DNA of 64,000 nt from Streptomyces geranii. Lineage in GTDB: Bacteria; Actinomycetota; Actinomycetes; Streptomycetales; Streptomycetaceae. Below are positions 25,184-34,800 of the stretch, in pieces. The notes beneath the pieces were generated by a model. That model saw only the letters and a list, made by a program, of their open reading frames with translations, was not told where the DNA came from and searched no databases. The stretch is from contig NZ_PJME01000032.1 in the NCBI RefSeq assembly GCF_002954775.1, forward strand, positions 1 through 64,000, given 5' to 3'. The position numbers and the translations under genes were made by a program. Every line of letters starts with the position of its first letter. Position 1 is the first letter of the stretch.

Positions 25184-27345
25184 CCCTTTGCGTACGGCTC
25201 TGAGGGGAACACGAGCCTGACAGGTTCCCGGAGAACAGAGGCAGCCCCTTCCAAATCGGCCAGGCGCGCCGCGACGGTTGCATCTGCCAGTCGAGGAGGC
25301 AGGGCCGCGCTGAATTTCAACCCTGCCACCGCACGAGGGTCCACGGTCGGCAGGCAGAGACGGTCAGCTGCCTCCGCAGCGGCCTTTCTCCATTCCTGAG
25401 CCGTGATGTCCTCGCGCAGCCGTACATACGCGTCTGTCGGGCGCTGCAATGGGTCGGCAACAGAGGTGAGCGTCGCGGCGAGGGTGGCGTTGGCTCGACT
25501 GCCTGCCCAGGTCCACCAGCGAACATTGGTGTCCTGCCCACCGCGGATCACGATGGTGCTGCCGACATGTACTACCTCGCCGTACCGTTCCCGAGTCTGC
25601 GCCAACGCGCTCTCGGCGCGCCGGGTCAGCCTGACCGGAGGCGTCGAGCCGAGCAGGACCTCCCGCGCGGCGCGGGCAAGTTCGAACGATGCGGAACGGG
25701 CAAAACCCATGCCACCCCAGCGTGCCCTGCCGCCGTCTTCGACCGGCTCCACGAAACAGCGTCGCCGTGACCAGTCGATGTAGGTCACCTGCCAACTGCG
25801 TCCGGCGAGGAGCAGCCGACGTGGCCCTACGACCTCATCGGTGAGCAGTGCCGGATCCGTGGTGCCGATCTCCGTTCGGCCGGACAGCACGGTGAACTCG
25901 GGGGCCGCGGTGAACACTGCCGTCAGATCCATGAAATGCCGGAATCCGAAGCGTTGTTCGGCTTCGGGGCCGATGAACAGCATGCCTCCGTCCCGGTCCA
26001 GATAGCCCTGCTCGATCAGATGGCGCATCACCGGTTCAGCGGCGGGACCGAAGGGCCCGATGCCGCCCCACCATTCCTGCCACAGCCGGTCCCCGATCCG
26101 GTGTTCCTGAAGGCACAGCGCGAGGATCTGCTGAGCGGCGATGTGCCGGGGCTCGGGAGGCGGTGTGATCGGCTCAACCCAGCCACGCGACCACAGTAGG
26201 AGCAGAGCGGCGGCGGACACCAGGTCGTCTTCGTCGATGGCGAGGAAGAGGCAGTTGCGTACGGATCCTGGCCGCCGGCCTGTGCGCCCGATGCGTTGCA
26301 GAAACGAGGCCACGGTACCCGGCGCACCGATCTGCAGGACCCGGTCCAAGTCACCCACATCGATGCCGAGTTCCAGTGTGCTGGTGGAGACGATCACGCA
26401 GTCGCGGGCCTCGGCGAACGCCTCCTCGGCTCGGGTCCGCTCGTCCACGGAGAGCGAGGCATGGGACAGGAACGTGGTGACACCCTTCGCACGCAGGCCG
26501 GCGCCGAGTTCCTCCACCTCCCTGCGGGACTCGCAGAACACGAGCCGCTTCTCGCCGTGGTGGAGGGCCGCGATCACCCGGGCGGCGTTGTCGAGGGAGC
26601 CGACGTAGTCGAGTTCGACCTCCCCCGGTGGGGGGAGCGCCGCGGAGACGTCACGCAGGTGGGGAGCGACGACATGGGCCGCGCGTTTTCCGGCCCCTGA
26701 ACCCTGCAGCCAGTGCAGCAACTGCTCCGGGTTGCCGACCGTCGCCGAGAGGCCGACACGCTGCACGGGGTTCCCCGCCACCCGTTCCAGCCGCTCCAGT
26801 ACGGCGAGCAGATGCCATCCCCGGTCGTCCCCGGCGAACGCGTGCACCTCGTCGACCACGATCGCCCGCAGGCCCGAGAAGAAGGCGCGATGGTCGACGT
26901 TGGTGCTGACCAGCATGGCTTCGAGGGATTCGGGGGTGGTGAGCAGCACGTCGGGCCGGTCGCTGAGGATGCGTTTGCGGCGTGAGTGGGTCACGTCCCC
27001 GTGCCAGAGCGCGGAGGTACGCCCCAGCCACGAGGTGTATGTCTCAAGACGTGGCAGGAGGTTGTTGAGCAGTGCTTTGAGGGGGCAGACGTAGAGCAGG
27101 GAAGTGCCTGCCCAACCCTCCAGAGCCATTTTTGAAAGCAACGGAAAGGCCGCCGCCTCTGTCTTTCCGCCGGCCGTGGGCGCCAGCAGCACCGCGTCCG
27201 CCCCGTCGAGCAGGGGGGTGATCGACTCCTCCTGGAGTGGCCGAAGAGCAGGCCAGCCGAGCGAGTTGACGATGTGGTGGACCAGGCCCGGGTGCAGCCG
27301 GTCCAGTGGGTCCAGCGGGTCGGGGACCTGGTCGTATCCCGTCAC
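25180..27345 (-). CDS. brxHI: BREX type 2 Lhr-like helicase BrxHI
   Basis: A 721-residue superfamily 2 helicase. Motifs in order are Walker A APTAGGKTEAA (about residue 56), GDVTHSRRKRI, motif Ib-like TTPESLEAML, Walker B DEVHAF, motif III LSATVGN, motif V STLELGIDVGD and motif VI QRIGRTGRRPG. The C-terminal third is a winged-helix and beta-rich Lhr-type domain. BrxHI is the Lhr-like helicase characteristic of BREX type 2, where it is the last core gene. Here it is last in the minus-strand order and overlaps brxD by 4 bases (ATGA, 27342-27345), so the two are translationally coupled. Its ATP-driven unwinding role in exclusion of phage is not understood. The family call is firm. Confidence 0.9.
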   Translation of the reverse strand: MTGYDQVPDPLDPLDRLHPGLVHHIVNSLGWPALRPLQEESITPLLDGADAVLLAPTAGGKTEAAAFPLLSKMALEGWAGTSLLYVCPLKALLNNLLPRLETYTSWLGRTSALWHGDVTHSRRKRILSDRPDVLLTTPESLEAMLVSTNVDHRAFFSGLRAIVVDEVHAFAGDDRGWHLLAVLERLERVAGNPVQRVGLSATVGNPEQLLHWLQGSGAGKRAAHVVAPHLRDVSAALPPPGEVELDYVGSLDNAARVIAALHHGEKRLVFCESRREVEELGAGLRAKGVTTFLSHASLSVDERTRAEEAFAEARDCVIVSTSTLELGIDVGDLDRVLQIGAPGTVASFLQRIGRTGRRPGSVRNCLFLAIDEDDLVSAAALLLLWSRGWVEPITPPPEPRHIAAQQILALCLQEHRIGDRLWQEWWGGIGPFGPAAEPVMRHLIEQGYLDRDGGMLFIGPEAEQRFGFRHFMDLTAVFTAAPEFTVLSGRTEIGTTDPALLTDEVVGPRRLLLAGRSWQVTYIDWSRRRCFVEPVEDGGRARWGGMGFARSASFELARAAREVLLGSTPPVRLTRRAESALAQTRERYGEVVHVGSTIVIRGGQDTNVRWWTWAGSRANATLAATLTSVADPLQRPTDAYVRLREDITAQEWRKAAAEAADRLCLPTVDPRAVAGLKFSAALPPRLADATVAARLADLEGAASVLREPVRLVFPSEPYAKG

Positions 27346-28676
27346 GGAAGCTCCAGTTCCACGTCGTCCGCCCCGGCTGCCGCGGCGTTCCTTTCGACTT
27401 CGGTGAGTTCGGAGGTCTTAACCGTCAACGAGTAGTGCCTGCGCGGATCGAAGTCGTCGAACTGGTCGACGCGGTCGAGGACGTCACCCACCAGCTTCTT
27501 CAGGAACAGCCGGGGGGCCACTCCGACCTTGCCCCCAAGAGTGCCGCCGACGGCACGTGCCAGGTCCGCGACATAGGCGTTGTCGGCCATCGCCGCGATG
27601 CGTTTCGGACTCGAGGACCCATCCGCGTACAGGTCTCGGATGGTCTGCCCGAGAGCGATCAGGGACTCCTCCGTGAAGCCCGGAAGCCTCAGCTGTACCG
27701 CGCGTGGGTTGTCGAAGCGCGGTTCGGTGGTGAAGTCGGTCGCCAGTCGCTGGGCCAGGGGCGCCAGCCGTTGCACGCCCTGCTGGCCGTCGTAGAACGC
27801 GGGTGTGCCCGTGATGATGAGATAGAGGCCGGGGAAACGCCCGGAGTGCACCTCGTCGATGAGCTGCCGCAGCGCGTTGAGTGCTTTGTCGCGGGCATCC
27901 GAGCGGACCCGTTGGAGGGTTTCCACCTCGTCGAGTACCAGGAACAGACCCGCGTGACCGCTGTCCCGCAACACCGTGAGCAGTCCCTGGACGAAGCCCA
28001 GTGCGCCGAAGTGGTCGAGATCTCCCCGAACCCCGGCGGCTCTGCGGGCGGCGGCGGCCACGTGGGGCTGTCCGCCGAGCCAGGCCATGACGGCCGCCGC
28101 GGTGGTCTCGTCACCGGAGGTGAGTGCGACGCGGTATCCGCGGAGTGCGGCGGCGAAGGACGGGGCGTGCCGGGACACCTCGGCGAGACGCGCGGCCATG
28201 AGCCTCTCGACCGACTCGGCGAGCCCTTCTTCGGCGGCGCCGTCGGCCAGAGCGTCCTCTTCCAGGGCGTAGAACCACGCGTCGACGACAGGGCGGAGCG
28301 CGCTCGGCGGGAATCCGGGTGTGGCCAGCCGTTCCGTGAGCCGACGGTAGACGGTTTCCAGCCGGTGCAGAGGAGTCTCGGTCTCCGAGATCTGGATCTC
28401 GGCCACGGCGAAATTCCGGCGCTTGGCGCGCTCGCCGAGCCACCGCGTGAAGAAGGTCTTGCCGGAGCCGTACTCCCCGCGGACCGCCTTGAACACCGAC
28501 GCGCCCGACGCCACCGCCGAAAGCTCCGCGTCCAGTGCGGTCTCGAAGCGGTCCAGGCCGGTCGCCAGCAGGTCAAGACCGTTCTCGGGTACGGCCCCTC
28601 GCCGCAGCGCGTCGATCACATCGCGTCGACGCGTCGCACTGACGGGGGAGATCCGGGACGGCTGATCTGTACTCAC
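27342..28676 (-). CDS. brxD: BREX type 2 ATPase BrxD
   Basis: A 444-residue P-loop ATPase with Walker A RGEYGSGKTFFTRW (about residue 65) and Walker B GLFLVLDEVETL (about residue 246), followed by LIITGTPAFYDGQQG. This matches the BrxD family (DUF2791), found in BREX type 2 loci next to the Lhr-like helicase. It starts with GTG at 28676 and overlaps brxHI by 4 bases. The gene upstream is on the other strand (the DUF262 module), so brxD has its own promoter in the 236-bp gap. In a canonical type 2 locus it would follow pglZ directly. BrxD is thought to work with BrxHI as a motor pair in phage exclusion. Confidence 0.9.
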   Translation of the reverse strand: MSTDQPSRISPVSATRRRDVIDALRRGAVPENGLDLLATGLDRFETALDAELSAVASGASVFKAVRGEYGSGKTFFTRWLGERAKRRNFAVAEIQISETETPLHRLETVYRRLTERLATPGFPPSALRPVVDAWFYALEEDALADGAAEEGLAESVERLMAARLAEVSRHAPSFAAALRGYRVALTSGDETTAAAVMAWLGGQPHVAAAARRAAGVRGDLDHFGALGFVQGLLTVLRDSGHAGLFLVLDEVETLQRVRSDARDKALNALRQLIDEVHSGRFPGLYLIITGTPAFYDGQQGVQRLAPLAQRLATDFTTEPRFDNPRAVQLRLPGFTEESLIALGQTIRDLYADGSSSPKRIAAMADNAYVADLARAVGGTLGGKVGVAPRLFLKKLVGDVLDRVDQFDDFDPRRHYSLTVKTSELTEVERNAAAAGADDVELELP

Positions 28677-28912
28677 CTCGTCAGTCTTCCATCCCGTGGA
28701 GGGCGGTGCGGCGGGGCCGGGAGTAGGTATCCGGCGGCAGGGGACGACGGCACCGGCTCCACCGTGGCATCACGGGTGTCCGAAGACGGTAGTGATGGCT
28801 GAATAGTAATGAGGCGCAGGTGTCTCGATTTCCGCATTCCTTGACGGCGCTCAGAATGGCTTGATGCAATACGGTATCCACCATTGAGGTTCAAAGCGGG
28901 GGAGACCGCAGC

Positions 28913-30727
28913 GTGTCGCTGGACAGTCCGAAGCTCAGAGATCTACTCAAGCAGGTCGAGTCAGGGGCCTTGCAACTACCTGATTTCCAGCGTGAGTGGA
29001 AATGGAACGACGAACACATCCGGGCGCTGATCGCGACGGTCACGCTCAACTACCCGCTCGGCGTCGTCATGTCGCTCCAGACCGGCGGCAACACGCCCTT
29101 CAGGCCCAGGCCGCTGAGCGGTGCGCAGGTCTCGGAGAACAGGGTGCCCGACCTGCTTCTCCTCGACGGCCAGCAGCGCATGACCTCGCTGTACCAGGCT
29201 CTGCGGCGCGACCAGCCGGTGGACACGGTGGACACTCGCAACAAGGAACTGAAGCGCTGGTACTACATCGACATCGCCAAGGCGATCGGCTCGCCCTCGG
29301 ACCGGGACGAGGCGATCGTGTCGGTACCCGAGGACCGGACCCTCAAGACGGACTTCGCTCGGCGGGTCGTCCTCGATCTGAGTACGACACAGCTTGAGTG
29401 CGCCGCGGGTTATTTTCCGCTGAATCTCGTGTTCGACACCCAGCGCATGAATGCCTGGCACCGGGAATTCGTGAAACTTGACGAAGCGAACTGGGATGTC
29501 TGGTCGCGGTTCGAGGAGCACGTACTCAACCACGTGCAGTCGTTCGACGTGCCCATGATCAACCTGCCCGCCTCCACCGAAATGGACGCGGTGTGCGCGG
29601 TCTTCGAGCGGGTGAACGCGGGCGGCGTCCCGCTGAACGTCTTCGAGCTGCTCACCGCCACCTACGCTGGCGACCGCACCCATGTGGCGGAGTTCGGGGA
29701 GTACTACCGGCTTCCCGACGCGTGGCTGCAGATCAAGTCGGACCTGACCGCCGCCCATCCCGTGTTCGGCAGGATGGAGGCCGGGGTCGAGGACGGGCTG
29801 AGCAGCAGCGACTTCCTTCAGGCGATCGCCCTCGTACGCACCTGGGAGGACAAGCGGGACGGACTTCGCAACTCGCTCTCCTGCAAGCGCCGCGATCTGC
29901 TGGGGCTTCCGCTGGTCGACTTCATGCGGCTGGCCCCGCGGCTGGCGGAGGCCTTCGCCTGGGTCGGGGCGTTTCTGGAGCGGCAGTGCATCGTCAACTC
30001 GGCGGACCTCCCGTACCGCACCCAGCTCGTGCCGCTGGCGGCCGTACGCGCCGTCATGGGCGACGAGACGGACACCGCGGACGGAGAGGAGCGCATCGCC
30101 CAGTGGTACTGGAACGGCGTGCTCGGCGAGATGTACGGCGGGTCCATCGAGAGCCGTTTCCCCCGTGACGTGGAGCAACTCGTCGCGTGGATCCGTGGGG
30201 AGGGCGGAGAGCCGGACACGGTGGCGGAAGCCGTGTTCGTCTCCGACCGGCTCGACACCCTGAGCACGCGCAACAGTGCCGCCTACAAGGGAATCTACGC
30301 CCTGCTCGTCAAACAGGGCGCTGTGGACTGGTACTACACCGAAGCTCCGCTGAGTCCGGGCCGACTGGCCGCGCACGGCGTCGACGTACGGCTGATCTTC
30401 CCCAAGTCCTGGGTGGCCAAGTCGCACCCGGGCTACGCGTCGCGCGTCAACTCGATCGTCAACAAGACCCCGCTGTCGTACCGGGCGAGCCGGAGCATGA
30501 CCGGTCCGCCCACCGCGTACCTCAAGTCGCTGATGCTGGAATCGGGCATGCGCCCCGAGTGGTTCGACGATGTCGTCTCGACGCACCTCATCGATCCGGC
30601 CACGCTGCACGAAGGGGATTTCGAGCGCTTCTACACGGACCGTTCCAAGCAGCTCCTCGACCTGGTGCGGTCCGCCATGCGCAAGCACACCGTGCACCGC
30701 GGCTTCGCCGAGAAGCTGGGCGGGTGA
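28913..30727 (+). CDS. DUF262 (GmrS-like) protein with degenerate HNH/DUF1524 region
   Basis: A 604-residue protein. The N-terminal DUF262 domain (about residues 1-230) has LPDFQREWKWNDEHIRALI and LLLDGQQRMTSLYQAL with the DGQQR motif at 85-89. This ParB/sulfiredoxin-fold nucleotide-binding region occurs in GmrS-type restriction of modified DNA. The C-terminal part aligns by eye with DUF1524 HNH nucleases (IFPKSW, SIVNKTPLSY, GPPTAYLKSL). However, the position normally reading HHIFP is RLIFP (R493, L494), so the catalytic histidines appear lost. The start is GTG 28913 with GGGGGAG upstream. It overlaps the next gene by 4 bases (GTGA). The pair sits on the plus strand between pglZ and brxD, cutting the BREX operon. 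It may sense rather than cut DNA. Confidence 0.85.
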   Translation: MSLDSPKLRDLLKQVESGALQLPDFQREWKWNDEHIRALIATVTLNYPLGVVMSLQTGGNTPFRPRPLSGAQVSENRVPDLLLLDGQQRMTSLYQALRRDQPVDTVDTRNKELKRWYYIDIAKAIGSPSDRDEAIVSVPEDRTLKTDFARRVVLDLSTTQLECAAGYFPLNLVFDTQRMNAWHREFVKLDEANWDVWSRFEEHVLNHVQSFDVPMINLPASTEMDAVCAVFERVNAGGVPLNVFELLTATYAGDRTHVAEFGEYYRLPDAWLQIKSDLTAAHPVFGRMEAGVEDGLSSSDFLQAIALVRTWEDKRDGLRNSLSCKRRDLLGLPLVDFMRLAPRLAEAFAWVGAFLERQCIVNSADLPYRTQLVPLAAVRAVMGDETDTADGEERIAQWYWNGVLGEMYGGSIESRFPRDVEQLVAWIRGEGGEPDTVAEAVFVSDRLDTLSTRNSAAYKGIYALLVKQGAVDWYYTEAPLSPGRLAAHGVDVRLIFPKSWVAKSHPGYASRVNSIVNKTPLSYRASRSMTGPPTAYLKSLMLESGMRPEWFDDVVSTHLIDPATLHEGDFERFYTDRSKQLLDLVRSAMRKHTVHRGFAEKLGG

Positions 30728-31761
30728 GCGCCACCATGCCCTCCGACGACAGCCTGATGGCCCTCAAAGGTACGAAGATCCCGGTGCGGGAACTTCTCGC
30801 GCTCTTCGGCACGCGCCGACGCGACGACCAGTCCGTCCTGGCCATCGCGCAGGCCCTGAAGGATGTGGGCCTGTCCACCGTTCCGTCCTTCGCCACCTGC
30901 GGCCACGGCAGCTCCGTCCACGTCGTCGCCCTGGAGACGGTCGTGGTGGCGGACGAGGTGAGCGACGAGGAACCGGAGGAGGAGCCGACGCCGGGCCTGC
31001 TTCCGCAGCATCCGCTGAGGATCGGGGACATCGCGGCGGCCAGAGCCGGCCTGGAGTCCCTCCCGCCGACCGCGCAGCTCTCCGAGGCCACGCACCTGAT
31101 GCGCACCAAGGACTACTCCCAGCTGCCCGTCATCGACGGGACGACCACACTGTGCGGTGCCGTCACCTGGGGTTCGGTCGCCAGGATGTACGAGAAGGCG
31201 GGCGTCGACCGGGTCCTCGCGAACGCACTCGTGGACGACGTTCCGGTGGCCGAGGAGCACCAGAACTTCTTCGCCGTACTGCCTCTCGTCAGCGAGAAGG
31301 GATACGTCCTTGTCCGCCGCAACGACGGCCGGTTCAGCGGGATCGTGACCTCCGCGGACATTACGGAACGCTTCGACGCGACGGCGAGGCCGTTCTTCAT
31401 GGTCGGGGAGATCGAGTTTCTGCTGCGCAAGTGCCTGGGTGCCGCGATCGACCCCGAGGCCATCAAGGCCGTACAGCCGAAGAAGGCGGAGCGGCAGACC
31501 GGCAAGATCTCCGACCTGATGTTCGGTGACTACGTGACGCTGCTCGACGGCCAGCAGACCAAGGACGCGTTGCGCGCCAAGGCGGATCAGAACTGGCAGG
31601 CACTCGGCTGGACCATGGTGAACCGCGTCCAGTTCGTGTACCAGCTCGACCAGGTCCGCAAGATCCGTAACAAGATCGCCCACTTCGCCCCCGAGCCGCT
31701 GGAACAGCGATTCCTCGACGAGCTGGGGCAGTTCGTACGGATCATGCGGCAGCTCGTCTGA
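30724..31761 (+). CDS. CBS-domain protein with C-terminal HEPN-like RNxxxH motif
   Basis: A 345-residue protein coupled to the DUF262 gene through a GTGA overlap. After a helical N-terminus and an acidic linker (SDEEPEEEPTPG) there are two CBS motifs (about residues 97-225; SEATHLMRTKDYSQLPVIDG, then VRRNDGRFSGIVTSADITER). Such a Bateman pair usually binds adenine nucleotides. The C-terminal helical domain (about 230-345) ends with QVRKIRNKIAHFAPEPLEQR. Its RNKIAH (315-320) is the RxxxxH signature of HEPN ribonucleases and resembles Swt1-type HEPN. The inferred design is a nucleotide-sensing CBS module controlling an RNase toxin, with the DUF262 protein as sensor. I know no named family with this architecture in BREX. 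Confidence 0.8.
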   Translation: MSATMPSDDSLMALKGTKIPVRELLALFGTRRRDDQSVLAIAQALKDVGLSTVPSFATCGHGSSVHVVALETVVVADEVSDEEPEEEPTPGLLPQHPLRIGDIAAARAGLESLPPTAQLSEATHLMRTKDYSQLPVIDGTTTLCGAVTWGSVARMYEKAGVDRVLANALVDDVPVAEEHQNFFAVLPLVSEKGYVLVRRNDGRFSGIVTSADITERFDATARPFFMVGEIEFLLRKCLGAAIDPEAIKAVQPKKAERQTGKISDLMFGDYVTLLDGQQTKDALRAKADQNWQALGWTMVNRVQFVYQLDQVRKIRNKIAHFAPEPLEQRFLDELGQFVRIMRQLV

Positions 31762-31782
31762 CGGCGTGCGCGGAAGTGGAAC

Positions 31783-31817
31783 CTGGTACCGGCCGGTGCT
31801 TCCCGGGCCGGTACCAG
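31783..31817. terminator. Bidirectional terminator between the CBS-HEPN gene and pglZ
   Basis: CTGGTACCGGCC (31783-31794) is perfectly complementary to GGCCGGTACCAG (31806-31817) around an 11-base loop. It fills the 63-bp gap between two convergent genes and would insulate the plus-strand module from the BREX operon. Confidence 0.85.
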
Positions 31818-31824
31818 ATCACAA

Positions 31825-34800
31825 CTACTGCGGGTCCAGCTCGAACTGTCCCTTCAGCAGGCCGCTGTTCAGCCGCAGGGTGCGGCCGTCCGGCAGGGTC
31901 TCCAGGACCTGGGCGCCGTCGTAGTTGAGCAGTTGCCGCAGTACGGCGCAGAAACCCTCCGCGCTGCGGCCGGCCGGAAGCCCGACGCGCTGCGCCAACG
32001 CCGTCATGGGAAGCGTGCCCCCGATATCCAGCAGGACCCGGACCGCCGCCTCCATCCGCGGCAGCTCGCGCCTGCGGGCCAGCACCTCCACCTGGGCCTG
32101 GTAGATCTCGGAGGCGAGCAAGGCGGTCATCAGGGCGTCGTTCGGCGAGGCGGACTCGTCCGGGGCGACAGCCGTGACGGACAGCAGTGAGTCGGTCTCC
32201 TCGGCGGGGACGAGCACGATGTCGAAGAGCGAGTCCCGACCGGCCACGATCTCGACCGCCTTCTCCGCGGCCTTCCCGGTCGGGCGCGGTGCCGCCGGTG
32301 CGGGCCGGGTCCCCGCCGGCCGTGACGTGGTCGAAGGCGCGGTCGTCAGGGCCGTCGTCTGCGCGGTCTCGGCCGAGGGTGCGTCGAGGCGCCACCAGGA
32401 GGGCCGCTGGTCACCGAGTTCGCGCCAGCCCTTGGGCGGCTGCGCGCCGAAGGGCAGGAACGCCAGTACGGGGATGGCCACTTCGGCGAGGGAGGCTCCG
32501 CCGTGGTAACCCGCCTTCTGCGACGTGTAACGAGAGTCCGCGTCCCAGAGCGCGACGACCTCGCCACCTGACGCGCGCCCGGACGAGTCACCGGCATCGG
32601 GCACGACGACCCGGCGCCCGGTCAGCAGGATCTCCGGCTCGGCGAGAGGCCCGCCCGGCTCCCGGTGCCGGGCCGACAGCGGGGCACCCGAAGCGACCCG
32701 CGAGCCGTGCCGGTCGACGACGTGCCCGTGGTCACTGGTCAGGATCACCGCCCGGCCCTGGAGCGCGGCGTACCGCAACAGCTCCCGCAGTTGCCCTATG
32801 TCGCCGAGCCGCCAGGTGGCGTCGCCCAGTTTCTGTTCCTTGGCCAGCCGGTCGTCGATCGTGTTGAGGACCACGGCTACCTGCGTACCGTCGTCCATGA
32901 GCGCGGCGAGCAGTTCGGGACCGAAGGAGTCTCCGGCGGCGTCGGCACGCAGGTCGTCCTTGTGGAAGACCGCGGCCTGCGAGTCCCCCCAGAACCTGTG
33001 GGCCGGAAACGTCCGCTTCTCGTCGGCCTGGGTGCCCGAGGTCAGCGTGGCGGCGAAGAGCGAGGTCCGGGAGACCGACGTGAGGGTGGGCAGCGCGGCT
33101 GCCATCGCCCGGCGCCGTGCCGGGTCCTTGGCGTCGGCCAGCGGGTCGTACTCGACCCAGTGCTCGCGCAGTTCCTCGGCCAGCTCGGAGGCGATCGCCG
33201 CGCTCATCCCGTCGAGGACGAGCAACAGCACCCGGCGGTCGCCGGACTTCGTCACGGGAGCGACGACGCGCGGGAGGAAGGTTTCCACCGTCAGCATGGT
33301 TCCGGGCGTGCCGCCGTCCGCGGTCCAGATGGCGAGTGCCTGCGCGAAGTGCCGGTCGATCTCCCGACGGCGAGCCCGCACGGAGGCGCACAGGGTGTCG
33401 TACGAGGACCGCAGCGTCGGCTCGCTCTCACCACCGGCCTCGATGTGTTCGAGGGCGAGATCGACCCAGCCCGTCTCCGAGACGTGACGGCCGATCGCGG
33501 ACGCGAGGTTCTCCGACGAGTCCGGCGGATCGCCCGCCAGCCACCGCGTGAGCCGCTCTGCCATGCGGGCGCGTGCGATACGCGTACGGGGGTCGGTGTC
33601 CGCCGAGAGACTGTGGTCGTCGAGGGCGCTGACGGCCTGGGAGATCGATAGCGGGTCGCCACTGCGAAGTGCCTGTCCGACCGCACCGAAGCGGGCCTCA
33701 AGTCCGGCCGCCAGTACGGGACTCGACTGAGCGGCCCGCTCGGCTCCGAACTGCCGTACCAGCGACTCCGCCCGGTCCAGGGCGGCGCCGCTCATCCTCC
33801 GGGCGGCTGCCGCCGACTCGTCGAACTCCGAGCGGCCGGTCAGCAGCAGCGCGGAGACGAACTCCTCGCAGGCCCGGCCGAAGGAGGCCGTGAGCCGGTC
33901 CAGGGCCTCACCGTGCGCCAGCGGCTCCTCGCCGAACCAGCGTTCCGCACGTCCACGGGCGCGGTAGTCCTCGGCGTCCACGGTGGCACCGCCGGCTGCC
34001 GCCTGGGCGCGGCCCGCCGTACGCCGGTGACCGCGCCGCCCGCCCGCCGCGTCCGGAACCTCGGTGTCCCGCCAGAGCGCCGCGCACACCAGTCCGAAAG
34101 CGACCGCGTCCGGCCCGTGCTCGGCGCCGATCAGCGCGAGCAGGGCCCGCCCGGTCAGCCCGACCTGGTCGTCCTCCCCGAGGAACCGGGCCAGCCCGGC
34201 CCGTTCCGGTGCGCGCAGCGCGAGGAAGCGGTCCGGGCCTCCCGGCTGCAACGTCCAGCGCAGCAGGGCGTGCACGTCGAGTCCGTCGGCCCCCGCCGCG
34301 CTGCCGGGGACGCGATCGGGGTCGTAGCGCCCGATGCCGAGCCGGCGCATCGCCAGTGCCGCCAGCGCCTCGCGCCGCGAGAGCGTGCCGCCCGCGAGGC
34401 GGGGCCAGCCGCCCGGAGGAGTGGCGTCGAGGAGCGCCTCGGCGGCCCAGTTCTCCTCGGACAGCCAGTGGTCGGTGGCGTCGGCGCCGAACGCCTCGCG
34501 GACCACGTCCCAGATGTTGACGGCGCTGACCCGCTGCTTGTGGACCTTGGACAGTAGGTCGGGGCCGAGTTCGGCCTCCTCGCGGTCGGTGAGGACGACC
34601 AGGACGTCGGGACCGGTGACCAGGGCATGGGGGCCAGGGGTGCCAGCCGCTTGGTGGGCCAGCACCAGCTCGTACACGGCGAGCGGTGAGGGCCCGGACG
34701 CGATCCGCGCCCGCCGTCCTTCACCCCACGGGAGTTCGGCAGGGCCGTCCCAGACAGGTGCCGCCCGCAGCAGGACCGAGCGGTGCTTGTCGGGGGTGAG

